13,669 nt of DNA. Source: Deltaproteobacteria bacterium. Lineage in GTDB: Bacteria > Desulfobacterota > Desulfuromonadia > Desulfuromonadales > BM103. This document shows, in pieces, positions 1 through 7,210 of the stretch. Both the position numbers and the translations under genes were made by a program. Location of the stretch: positions 1 through 13,669 of the forward strand of contig SBFN01000169.1 of NCBI GenBank assembly GCA_006226895.1, read 5' to 3'. The notes below the pieces were generated by a model that saw only the letters and a list, made by a program, of their open reading frames with translations, did not search any database and was not told the origin of the DNA. Numbering within the stretch: the stretch's first letter is position 1; each line of letters starts with the position of its first letter.

Positions 1-21
1 AAAACCCCAGGAGATACGTAG

Positions 22-450
22 ATGGTTGCAAATATCGGTGAGAGTGGTGAATTTACGCAGCTCGGCATTCCCATGTTTTCAGATGCCGTAGCGGCGGGCT
101 TTCCCAGCCCGGCAACAGATTATTGTGAACGCAAGCTGGATCTGAACGACCTCTGTATTCAAAAACCCGCTGCGACCTATTTTGTGCGCGCGCAGGGCGA
201 TTCCATGCTTGACGCTGGCATCTTCCCCGGTGATGTCCTGGTCATAGACCGGTCGCTCGACGCATCACACGGTGATATCGTGATCGCTGCTGTAAATGGT
301 GAGTTAACGGTTAAGCTACTGGAGACGAAGCCTCAAACCAGACTCGTTCCCATGAACAGTCAGCATGCAGCGATCGTTATCCCCGAAGGCGCAGAGCTGG
401 AAATCTTTGGTGTCGCTACCAATGTGATCCATAGCCTTCGCAAGTCATGA
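22..450 (+). CDS. umuD: UmuD, autoproteolytic subunit of translesion DNA polymerase V
   Basis: LexA-like S24 peptidase of 142 residues. After RecA-stimulated self-cleavage, UmuD' joins UmuC to form the error-prone polymerase V of the SOS response. The cleavage site is visible as Ala25-Gly26 followed by FPSPATDY, close to the E. coli CGFPSPAADY. The catalytic dyad is Ser61 (in GDSM) and Lys98 (in ELTVK), matching E. coli Ser60 and Lys97. The [11 protein letters not shown] segment and the PMNS motif near the C-terminus are also typical, and length is normal (E. coli 139). The start is supported by AGGAGA at 9-14, seven bases upstream. The stop overlaps the umuC start (ATGA, 447-450), so translation is coupled. 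Any LexA operator lies before the window. The gene looks intact although its partner umuC is broken. Confidence 0.95.
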   Translation: MVANIGESGEFTQLGIPMFSDAVAAGFPSPATDYCERKLDLNDLCIQKPAATYFVRAQGDSMLDAGIFPGDVLVIDRSLDASHGDIVIAAVNGELTVKLLETKPQTRLVPMNSQHAAIVIPEGAELEIFGVATNVIHSLRKS

Positions 451-1691
451 GCACGACCTTTGCCCTGGTTGATTGCAACAACTTCTATGCAAGCTGCGAA
501 CGCTTGTTTCGTCCGGACTTGAAAAACACCCCGCTTGTGGTTCTCTCCAATAACGATGGCTGAGAGGTCAAGGACCTCGGCATCAAGATGGGCACCCCTC
601 TCTTTAAAGCAAAAGAAAAGATAGCTCAACACGGCATTCAGGTCTTCTCTTCCAATTACACTCTCTACGGCGATATCTCTGCCCGGGTTATGCAAACGCT
701 CGAGCAATTCAGCCCCAATGTCGAGGTTTACTCTATCGACGAAGCCTTCCTGGATGTCTCCGGCATCCGTGCCTTGAGCGATCATGGCCAACTGATCCGC
801 TCCATTGTCATGCAACATGTCGGAGTCCCTGTTTGTGTCGGTATCGCACCAACCAAAACACTCTCCAAACTGGCAAATTATGCCGCCAAGAAGTTCAAGG
901 CGACCCATGGTGTTGTTGATCTGACCGCTCCGGAACGTCAAAAGCGTCTTATGCAGATCACACCCGTCTCCGAGATCTGGGGCGTTGGTCGTAAACTGAC
1001 CGAAAGTCTGCTAAAGATCGGCGTTGATACGGCCTTGCGTTTGGCCCAGATGGAGCCTCGTTATGCCCGACAACGCTACTCTGTGGTCCTGGAGAGGACC
1101 ATTAGCGAATTGAACGGAGAAAGCTGTCTGGAACTCGATGAGGTATGGCAGCCAAGACAACAGATCATGTGTTCTCGATCGTTCGGTGAAAAGTTGACGC
1201 AATACTCTGATCTGAAGGAGACCGTGTGTGAATTTGCCGCAAGGGCGGCCGAAAAGCTACGTCGAGATAAGCAACTGGCCACGATGGTGAATGTTTTTAT
1301 CCGCACCAGCCCCTTTGATAGGACGGGGCCTGGCTACTCCAACACGGTGACGGGTACACTTGCCCAGCCAAGCTCTGATACGCGAAAGATCCTGGCTTTG
1401 GCTATCCGACTTTTCGACATGGTTTGGCGAGACGGCTATCGCTATGCCAAGGCAGGGGTGATGTTGGGGGACTTCTGCTCGCCGAACGATCTTCAACTCA
1501 GCCTCTTTGACAGTCAAAAAGATCGTTCGGAGAATGATGCCTTAATGAAGGTGATCGACACCATCAACCACGGTGGCCAGGGCAACATATGGTTTGGTGG
1601 CCAACGGCCGAAAAAGGATTGGTTTATGAGGCAGGCGAATGTTTCTCCTGCATATACGACGCGTTGGAGCGGCATTCCCGAAGTGAAATAA
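447..1691 (+). pseudogene. umuC: UmuC, translesion polymerase V catalytic subunit, interrupted by in-frame TGA
   Basis: Y-family DNA polymerase. The frame opened at 447 reads [20 protein letters not shown], with palm Asp9, and meets TGA at codon 39 (561-563) immediately after NNDG. The same frame continues without shift to 1691. Later motifs are intact: SIDEAFLD (Asp98, Glu99), a helix-hairpin-helix region around VSEIWGVGRKL, and a canonical beta-clamp-binding QLSLF at codons 350-354. E. coli UmuC has NNDGCVIARNAEAKALGVKMG; here NNDG-stop-EVKDLGIKMG, so the stop sits at the conserved Cys and six following residues are missing. An 18-base in-frame deletion joining TG of the Cys codon to an A would give exactly this. 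Restart at ATG 588 would drop palm Asp9 and cannot give an active polymerase. Total frame is 414 codons against 422 aa in E. coli. Either a recent pseudogene or a sequence error; Sec read-through is unlikely because residues are also lost. Confidence 0.88.
564..578 (+). repeat. Perfect 6-bp hairpin abutting the umuC TGA
   Basis: GAGGTC (564-569) and GACCTC (573-578) form a perfect inverted repeat with loop AAG, starting one base after the TGA at 561-563. The arms encode the conserved EVKDL stretch of UmuC, so the palindrome is probably a by-product of coding sequence. It may have promoted replication slippage that removed the six missing codons. Its loop is too near the TGA to act as a bacterial SECIS element. 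Confidence 0.5.
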
Positions 1692-2016
1692 AAGCTTTTC
1701 GTGAAAGCTTTGGATGCATGTCTCAACAAGACCACGAGGTTCGAACCAGAAACTCAACCCCTAACCTTAACGCCCGCTCGTTTTACTCACTCAAGACGCA
1801 CAGAGAACTAAAAAGTAAAAAAACTCGATTCCTTGATAAATCTTCTCTTTGCGACTTTTCTTTATCCTTTGCGTTAATCAAATGTTTATGCAATCGCGAC
1901 CAAAGACTCAACTTGAGTAAAGGAGACGAAGCGATAGAATTAAGCATTCAATAAGTAATCGTTAGTGGCTTTTCTAAAGTGAAGCTTTTATATTGAATGA
2001 ATAATTAGAGGGCGCT
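1692..2016. other. Non-coding gap upstream of ovoA with short inverted repeats
   Basis: About 325 bases with low GC compared with the flanking genes and no convincing gene. The frame that runs through it from inside umuC resembles nothing known. Visible structure: ACTCAA/TTGAGT (1906-1918, one central base), and CATTCAATA (1945-1953) paired with TATTGAATG (1991-1999). A GGTTCGAACC palindrome near 1738-1747 recalls a tRNA T-arm, but no cloverleaf was found around it. The gap must contain the ovoA promoter and any umuDC terminator; neither is clear. Confidence 0.6.
1945..1999 (+). promoter_or_regulatory. Inverted repeat overlapping possible ovoA promoter -10
   Basis: Nine-base arms CATTCAATA (1945-1953) and TATTGAATG (1991-1999) match perfectly, 37 bases apart. 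The right arm overlaps TATATT at 1989-1994, the best -10 candidate before ovoA; no good -35 lies 16-18 bases upstream. A separated-arm operator around a promoter is one reading, but chance repeats are possible in AT-rich DNA. Confidence 0.3.
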
Positions 2017-4125
2017 ATGGATCTCCGCAACACTCGCACTACCATTCTCAACGAAGGCTCAGTTAAAGACAAACGTGCCGAAATCCGTGATTATTTCCAG
2101 AAATCGTTCACTCTTGACGAGCAGCTCTACGAAACACTGGTCAATGATGAGGCTTTCTACCTGCGTGCCGAGCCGCTACGCCATCCTCTGGTTTTCTATT
2201 TGGGCCACACAGCGGTTTTTTACGTCAACAAGCTGATCGTCTCTAAGGTCATTGAGGAGCGCATCAATCCCCACTACGAGGCGCTGTTTGCCATCGGCGT
2301 CGACGAGATGTCGTGGGACGATCTGAATGACGACAATTATGACTGGCCAAGCGTCGCCGAGGTAAAGGCCTACCGTGACCGGGTCCGAGCAATGGTTGAT
2401 CATGTGATCGAGACGCTACCGCTCGTGCTGCCCATCGATTGGGACAACCCTTTCTGGTCGATCATGATGGGGATCGAGCATTCACGCATTCACCTGGAAA
2501 CCTCTTCTGTCATTATCCGCCGTCTGCCACTTGATCAGGTGCGTCCGTTGCCTCTCTGGGATATCTGCGAGGAATCGGGGGTGGCACCGCCAAACCAACT
2601 TTTGCCGGTTGCCGGCGGCACGGTCACTCTCGGCAAGGACCGAAACCACGCGCTTTACGGCTGGGACAACGAGTTCGGTCGACACCAGTTTCATGTGGAC
2701 GATTTCCAGGCCAGCAAGTACTTGGTGTCGAATCGTGAATTCATGGGCTTTGTCGAGGCCGACGGCTACGAAAACGAAACCTGGTGGACCAACGAGGGCC
2801 GGCGTTGGCTTGTTTTCAGCGAAGCCAAACAGCCGCTCTTCTGGGTCAAAAACGGACGCAGCTATCGATTGCGCACTATGGCCAGGGAGATCGCCATGCC
2901 CTGGGACTGGCCGGTTGAGGTCAACTACCTCGAAGCCAAGGCTTTCTGCAACTGGAAGGCCGAAGAGAGCGGCCTGCCAATCCGCTTGCCGACCGAGGAT
3001 GAATGGTACCGGCTGCACGATCTGCATGAGATCCCTGATCAGCCCTACTGGCAGCAGGCTCCGGGGAATATCAACCTCGAGTACTGGGCCTCTTCCTGTC
3101 CGGTGAACCGCTTCTCCTTTGGCAATTTTTTTGACCTGGTCGGCAACGTCTGGCAGTGGACTGAAACACCGATTTCCGGCTTCACCGGATTCGAGGTGCA
3201 CCCCTGGTACGACGATTTTTCTACACCGACCTTTGACACCCAGCACAACCTGATCAAGGGCGGCTCATGGATTTCCACCGGCAACGAGGCGACCCGCGAT
3301 GCGCGTTACGCTTTTCGCCGGCACTTCTTCCAACATGCGGGCTTCCGCTATGTTGCCGCTGAGCAGGAACTGGAAGGCACCGAAGCGATGTACGAGACCG
3401 ACGATTCCGTCGCCCAGTACTGTGACGCTCATTTCGGACCGGTGAAATTCGGTGTGCCGAACTTTTCTGCCCAGTTGGTGAAGATCTGCCTGGATGTCAT
3501 GGGCGATCGGTCGAAAAACCGCGCCCTCGATCTCGGCTGCGCGGTGGGCCGCTCCAGTTTTGAGCTGGCAAAGCATTTCAACTTTGTCACAGGTATCGAC
3601 TTCTCTGCACGCTTCATCCGCATCGCCCATCAGTTGCAGGAAAGGGGCGTGACCCATTACCAGCTCCCGGAAGAGGGTGAGATTGTTTCTTTCCACGAGA
3701 CGCGTCTGAGTGACTTCGGCTTGTCTGAATATCTCGATAAGATCGAATTCGTGCAAGGCGATGCCCATAACCTGAAGCCTCAGTTCACCGGTTACGACCT
3801 GGTGCTGGCGGCTAATCTGCTTGACCGACTCTACGATCCGCCACATCTCCTGTCGAGCATTCATGAGCGGATCAATCCCGGGGGGCTGCTGGTGATTGCA
3901 TCGCCCTATACCTGGCTTGAAGAATTCACCAAGAAGGAAAACTGGGTTGGCGGAATCCGCCTCGCGGGTGAGCCCTTTACCACCCTGGATGGGTTGACGC
4001 AACAACTTGGCCGCCATTTCCGTATGCTCGAAGAACCGCGTGATGTCGAATTCGTGATCCGTGAAACGGCGCGCAAGTACCAACATACGATCTCGCAGTT
4101 GAGCATCTGGGAGAGAACCTCCTGA
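2017..4125 (+). CDS. ovoA: OvoA, 5-histidylcysteine sulfoxide synthase with C-terminal methyltransferase
   Basis: Bifunctional first enzyme of ovothiol synthesis: a non-haem iron enzyme that couples cysteine and histidine with O2 to give 5-histidylcysteine sulfoxide, fused to an S-adenosylmethionine methyltransferase proposed to methylate the imidazole of 5-thiohistidine. Three parts are visible in 702 residues. A DinB-like helical domain (about 20-180) carries the iron ligands His64 and HxxxHxE at 155-161. A formylglycine-generating-enzyme/sulfatase-like domain (about 190-455) has GNVWQWTE, KGGSW and AFRRHFFQHAGFRYV. A Rossmann methyltransferase domain (about 460-702) has motif I LDLGCAVGRSS at 504-514 and acidic D in GIDFS. 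This domain order and length are those of OvoA, not of the shorter EgtB of ergothioneine synthesis. The start has AGAGGG just upstream. Its TGA overlaps the ovoB ATG, so the two are co-translated. Confidence 0.93.
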   Translation: MDLRNTRTTILNEGSVKDKRAEIRDYFQKSFTLDEQLYETLVNDEAFYLRAEPLRHPLVFYLGHTAVFYVNKLIVSKVIEERINPHYEALFAIGVDEMSWDDLNDDNYDWPSVAEVKAYRDRVRAMVDHVIETLPLVLPIDWDNPFWSIMMGIEHSRIHLETSSVIIRRLPLDQVRPLPLWDICEESGVAPPNQLLPVAGGTVTLGKDRNHALYGWDNEFGRHQFHVDDFQASKYLVSNREFMGFVEADGYENETWWTNEGRRWLVFSEAKQPLFWVKNGRSYRLRTMAREIAMPWDWPVEVNYLEAKAFCNWKAEESGLPIRLPTEDEWYRLHDLHEIPDQPYWQQAPGNINLEYWASSCPVNRFSFGNFFDLVGNVWQWTETPISGFTGFEVHPWYDDFSTPTFDTQHNLIKGGSWISTGNEATRDARYAFRRHFFQHAGFRYVAAEQELEGTEAMYETDDSVAQYCDAHFGPVKFGVPNFSAQLVKICLDVMGDRSKNRALDLGCAVGRSSFELAKHFNFVTGIDFSARFIRIAHQLQERGVTHYQLPEEGEIVSFHETRLSDFGLSEYLDKIEFVQGDAHNLKPQFTGYDLVLAANLLDRLYDPPHLLSSIHERINPGGLLVIASPYTWLEEFTKKENWVGGIRLAGEPFTTLDGLTQQLGRHFRMLEEPRDVEFVIRETARKYQHTISQLSIWERTS

Positions 4126-5306
4126 TGACGACCCGATTTGATATTGAGCGAGCCCGCCGCGAAACCCGTGGTTGTGAAGATCGCATTCATTTCAACAACG
4201 CCGGTGCTTCTTTGCCGCCAATCCCGGTGGCCGACGCTCTCTACGACTATTTGCGCGAAGAGGAAGAGCAGGGTGGCTACGAAGTCATGGCCCGGCGTGC
4301 TGCAGAACTGGATAATTTTTACACCGCGGCCGCGCGGCTGCTCACCTGTTCTGCCGATGAAATCGCCTTTGCCGACAGCGCCACCCGGGCCTGGAACGCG
4401 GCCTTCTACGCCTTCGACTTTCAACCGGGAGACCGGATCCTCGCCAGCAGCGCCGAGTATGGCAGTAGTTTGGTGGCCCTGCTGCACCAGGCAAAGCGCC
4501 TTGGGGTCGAGATATCCTGGGTGCCGGATGACCCCTCGGGCCAGATCGACATCAACAGCCTTGAGAGCCAGCTCGACAAGCGGGTCAAATTGATCTGCCT
4601 TACCCAGGTCCCCTCAGGTGGCGGTTTGGTCAACCCTGCTGCAAAGGTCGGCAAGGTCGCAAAAGCGGCAGGTATCCCTTATCTGGTGGATGCTTGCCAG
4701 GCTCTCGGTCAGATGCCGGTTGATGTCGATCAACTCTGCTGCGATCTTCTGTGCGGTACCGGTCGCAAGTTTCTGCGCGGCCCGCGCGGCACCGGCCTGC
4801 TCTATGTGCGTAAAACCCTGCTCGAACAACTTGAACCCAACCAACTCAACCATCACGCTGCACCCTTACTTTCTGCCAACAACTACCAGCTGCGCAGTGA
4901 TGCAAAACGCTTCGAATGCTGGGAGCGCAGTTATGCTGCTCAGCTTGCCCTCGGTGTCGCCATCGACTATGCCCTCGCCTGGGGACTCGGCTCTATCAGT
5001 GAGCGGGTCAGCTTTCTTGCTACGACACTGCGCCAAAAGCTCGCTGCTATCGATGGGGTAACCCTGGCTGATCAGGGGCTCGAGCCGTGTGCTATCGTCA
5101 CCTTCTCCTGTGCTCAAATGCCTGTCGATCAGTTGCAACAACAGCTGGCACTCCGGCAGATCAACACCTCAAGCGTGCCTTTCTCTGCCAACCCTGTCAG
5201 CTCTGAGAAGCTTCACCATCCGGCATTGTTGCGTGCTTCGCTGCATTACTACAATACAGTTGAGGAAATCGAGTGCTTTGTCACCGAGCTGAAACTGCTC
5301 CTTTAA
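4125..5306 (+). CDS. ovoB: OvoB-like PLP-dependent sulfoxide lyase (aminotransferase class V)
   Basis: Class V aminotransferase/cysteine-desulfurase fold, 393 residues. By position after ovoA it should be the C-S lyase that cleaves 5-histidylcysteine sulfoxide to 5-thiohistidine, as EgtE does in the ergothioneine pathway. The Schiff-base lysine is Lys215 in GRKFLRGPRGTG, and Asp189 in DACQALGQ should bind the pyridine nitrogen. The N-terminal IHFNNAGASLPP segment is typical of the family. No active-site Cys loop of the kind used by IscS/SufS desulfurases is evident, which favours a lyase over a desulfurase. The start ATG overlaps the ovoA stop (TGATG, 4123-4127). Function is inferred from the gene pair; the fold assignment itself is secure. 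Confidence 0.85.
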   Translation: MTTRFDIERARRETRGCEDRIHFNNAGASLPPIPVADALYDYLREEEEQGGYEVMARRAAELDNFYTAAARLLTCSADEIAFADSATRAWNAAFYAFDFQPGDRILASSAEYGSSLVALLHQAKRLGVEISWVPDDPSGQIDINSLESQLDKRVKLICLTQVPSGGGLVNPAAKVGKVAKAAGIPYLVDACQALGQMPVDVDQLCCDLLCGTGRKFLRGPRGTGLLYVRKTLLEQLEPNQLNHHAAPLLSANNYQLRSDAKRFECWERSYAAQLALGVAIDYALAWGLGSISERVSFLATTLRQKLAAIDGVTLADQGLEPCAIVTFSCAQMPVDQLQQQLALRQINTSSVPFSANPVSSEKLHHPALLRASLHYYNTVEEIECFVTELKLLL

Positions 5307-5370
5307 CGGTAATTTTTTTGGAATGTGCAGAACTGCCCCCTGTCACTGATAGAAAAGTTCCTCATCTTTT

Positions 5371-5380
5371 ATGCTAGAAT
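5371..5380 (+). promoter_or_regulatory. Extended -10 promoter of yedK, apparently leaderless
   Basis: TGC followed by TAGAAT (5372-5380) is a good extended -10; no -35 stands at the right distance. Transcription would begin at about 5386-5388, on or beside the ATG at 5387. No Shine-Dalgarno sequence precedes that ATG, which fits a leaderless message. Confidence 0.45.
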
Positions 5381-5386
5381 TTGTTT

Positions 5387-6058
5387 ATGTGCGGACGAAT
5401 CTCTACAGCGAATCTTCTCTCTGAAGATATCAGAGGCCTCTTTCATATCAACACCGTCCCCCGCTTTTTGCAGAGTTACAACGTCGCGCCAACCCAGCAT
5501 ATTGCAGCGATCAGGAAACAGGGCCAGTCCCTCTCACTCGACAATCTCCGCTGGGGGCTTATCCCTCACTGGGTACGCGAAAAGCAGATCAAAACTTCGA
5601 CCTTCAATGCCCGCGTCGAGACCCTCACGCAAAAACCCTTCTTTCGGGATTCCATTAAATCGAAAAGATGCATCATCCCTGCAAGCGGCTTTTACGAATG
5701 GCAGAAGCTGGGAGACAGGAAACAGCCTTACTACATCTTTCGTGCCGACCAGCAGCCGCTGGCTTTTGCCGGTTTATGGGACTTATGGGAAGATAGTGAA
5801 ACCAAAGAAACTCTCGAAAGCTGTGCGATTATTACTGTGCCGGCAATTCACCAGATGGCCGAGATCCACGAGCGCATGCCTGCCGTTTTAGAGGCCGATT
5901 TCTTCGACACCTGGCTAGACCCGGAGTTTAAAGAGACACACGTTTTACAGGATATCTTGAGGACACCAAAGAACGTTTTTGAGATGTATCCGGTCTCAAG
6001 TTATGTGGGCAACTCAAGGCATGAGGGAGAGAAGTGTATTGAGAGGCTCTGCTCTTAA
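5387..6058 (+). CDS. yedK: YedK/HMCES-type SOS-response abasic-site crosslinking protein (SRAP)
   Basis: SRAP-domain protein of 223 residues. The family forms a thiazolidine link between its N-terminal cysteine and abasic sites in single-stranded DNA, shielding them from error-prone bypass. The start is fixed by chemistry: removal of Met from MCGRIST must expose Cys2, so translation starts at 5387 and not at the in-frame TTG six bases upstream. Other active-site residues are in place: Asn32 (NVAPTQ), Glu104 (GFYEW) and His161 (IHERMPA), matching E. coli YedK Asn37, Glu105 and His160. RWGLIPHW and FNARVETL are also conserved. No ribosome binding site is visible. SOS genes umuDC lie upstream in the window, separated by the ovothiol genes. 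The family assignment is firm. Confidence 0.93.
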   Translation: MCGRISTANLLSEDIRGLFHINTVPRFLQSYNVAPTQHIAAIRKQGQSLSLDNLRWGLIPHWVREKQIKTSTFNARVETLTQKPFFRDSIKSKRCIIPASGFYEWQKLGDRKQPYYIFRADQQPLAFAGLWDLWEDSETKETLESCAIITVPAIHQMAEIHERMPAVLEADFFDTWLDPEFKETHVLQDILRTPKNVFEMYPVSSYVGNSRHEGEKCIERLCS

Positions 6059-6117
6059 GCTTTCCTCGTCTCACGGACCACATATCGCATACCCCGTAAC
6101 CCGTTATGGAGCAACCT

Positions 6118-6717
6118 ATGATCGAGAGTCAACAGTTCGATCCGGATCCTTTCAAACAGTTTACGCTCTGGTTTGCGGACGCGGAACAGGCTGAACTGCC
6201 TTTGCACAATGCGATGACCCTCGCCACGGCAAGCCGGGCAGGGATGCCTTCAGCGCGTATGGTGTTGTTGAAAGAAGTTGATGCGCGAGGCTTTGTCTTT
6301 TACACGAACTATCAGGGCCGAAAGGCTCGGGAACTAAAGGAAAACCCCTTTGCCTCCCTGGTATTCTATTGGCAGCCTTTGTCACGCCAGGTTCGGGTTG
6401 AAGGCACCGTGGAAATGCTGGCCTCCAGAGAGTCTGACCGGTATTTTGCCAGTCGCCCCAGAGGGCATCAGCTCGAAGCCCATGTTTCGGCCCAGAGCCA
6501 GGTCATTAAAGACCGTCTGTTCCTGGAAGAGCAGTTTAAGGCGTTCACTGAGATGGTTGCAGGTCAGGATGTGCCGCGTCCCGAACATTGGGGCGGCTAT
6601 CGGCTTATCCCGAATACGCTGGAGTTCTGGCAGGAAGGGGAACACCGTCTGCATGACCGATTGCGTTATCGGCGTCACGATAATGACCCGTGGGTGATCG
6701 AGCGATTGGCGCCCTGA
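6118..6717 (+). CDS. pdxH: PdxH, pyridoxine/pyridoxamine 5'-phosphate oxidase
   Basis: FMN enzyme that oxidises pyridoxine or pyridoxamine 5'-phosphate with O2 to pyridoxal 5'-phosphate. Family landmarks: LATASRAGMPSARMVLLKE and FYTNYQGRKARELKENP in the FMN-binding barrel, VRVEGTVE, YFASRPRGHQ, and the C-terminal EFWQEGEHRLHDR, RYRR and RLAP signature. ATG at 6118 is preferred because GGAG at 6108-6111 stands six bases before it; an in-frame ATG at 6106 would add four residues but has no ribosome site. The protein is 199 residues, slightly short of E. coli PdxH (218) at the N-terminus, as in many bacteria. It follows yedK by about 60 bases in the same direction and could share its transcript. 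Its product is the cofactor of the nearby OvoB. Confidence 0.95.
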   Translation: MIESQQFDPDPFKQFTLWFADAEQAELPLHNAMTLATASRAGMPSARMVLLKEVDARGFVFYTNYQGRKARELKENPFASLVFYWQPLSRQVRVEGTVEMLASRESDRYFASRPRGHQLEAHVSAQSQVIKDRLFLEEQFKAFTEMVAGQDVPRPEHWGGYRLIPNTLEFWQEGEHRLHDRLRYRRHDNDPWVIERLAP

Positions 6718-6778
6718 AGGATCGGGATATTTACGCACCCTGTCCCCCGATTCGTAACGACCCTCGCCTTGCGATCGA

Positions 6779-7210
6779 TTACAATTTACCGATTTCACCG
6801 GCCAGGGCGGCGTTGTCGGGCATCCCTTCGCAGATCATCTTGATAACAGAGGTTCGATCGATCAGGTAGGTGACGCGCCCGCTGCCGTATCGTGCGCTGA
6901 TCGAGCCATCATCGGCGAGCAGTGGAAAACTTAAGTCGAGTTCTGCGGCGAATTCGTGGTGAGATTCCAGAGTGTCTGCACTTACGCCCAGGACCTGGGC
7001 GTCGAGCTTTGCAAAGTCAGAAATATCACTTTGAAAAGCTTTCATTTCGATGGTTCAGCCAGGGGTGAAGTCTTTGGGATAGAGGGCCAGGACCACCGGG
7101 CCCTGCTCAACCAGTTGACTGAGCACGATCTTGCCTTTCGTGGATGGCACACTGAACTCGGGTGCTTGATCGCCGACCTTGAGAGCGCTTTCCTGATTAA
7201 CTGTTTTCAT
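6779..7210 (-). CDS. prxU: Selenocysteine-containing peroxiredoxin (PrxQ/BCP type), UGA at the peroxidatic Cys
   Basis: AhpC/TSA-fold peroxidase of 143 residues if the in-frame TGA (plus-strand 7055-7057, codon 52) is read as selenocysteine. The surrounding protein is YPKDFTPG-Sec-TIEMKAF, where the PrxQ family has PGCT; the TGA replaces exactly the catalytic Cys. The frame is open on both sides: residues 1-51 contain GDQAPEFSVP and VVLALYPKDF, residues 53-143 contain VLGVSAD, FPLLADD and Arg112 in GRVTYLID. Start ATG at 7208-7210 follows a strong AAGGAGGT. Starting at the internal ATG (7045) would leave no active site and has no ribosome site. No resolving Cys lies five residues after Sec as in BCP; the only Cys is 127, so it probably depends on an external thiol. 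UGA-containing peroxiredoxins are known in E. acidaminophilum and in Geobacter relatives. A SECIS-like hairpin follows the UGA. Selenocysteine machinery was not seen here. Confidence 0.87.
7006..7039 (-). promoter_or_regulatory. Putative bacterial SECIS hairpin of the peroxiredoxin mRNA
   Basis: Counting UGA as nucleotides 1-3 of the message, nucleotides 19-30 pair with 41-52: five base pairs, one U-C mismatch, then six base pairs, closing a ten-base loop (31-40) that begins with G. The loop starts 27 bases after the UGA. This fits the usual description of bacterial SECIS elements: a hairpin inside the coding region, apical loop about 16-37 bases past the UGA, and a G among the first two loop bases. 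It is found by eye; folding energy was not calculated. Confidence 0.65.

Noticed and set aside
561-563. Selenocysteine read-through of the umuC TGA, because it replaces a conserved Cys in a Sec-using genome
   Set aside because: Six adjacent conserved residues are also missing, and the only hairpin after the TGA has its loop about seven bases away, far too close for a bacterial SECIS. No Sec-containing UmuC is known to me.
1738-1765. GGTTCGAACC resembling a tRNA T-arm or an integration site
   Set aside because: No acceptor, anticodon or D-arm pairing was found around it on either strand, and no integrase or flanking repeat supports an att site.
1589-1954. 121-residue frame running from inside umuC into the gap before ovoA
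   Set aside because: It overlaps umuC in another frame, has no ribosome site and no recognisable composition or motif.
2482-3246. Long minus-strand frames opposite ovoA, such as 254 residues here and 273 residues at 3265-4086
   Set aside because: Shadows of ovoA codon usage; no family motifs, and ovoA is firmly identified on the plus strand.
6721-6751. Terminator between convergent pdxH and prxU (ATCGGG/CCCGAT)
   Set aside because: Only six base pairs with a 19-base loop and no T run; too weak to list.
6779-7045. An 88-residue peroxiredoxin starting at the internal ATG 7045
   Set aside because: It would lack the catalytic residue and the N-terminal strands and has no ribosome site, while a strong one precedes the ATG at 7208-7210 in the same frame.
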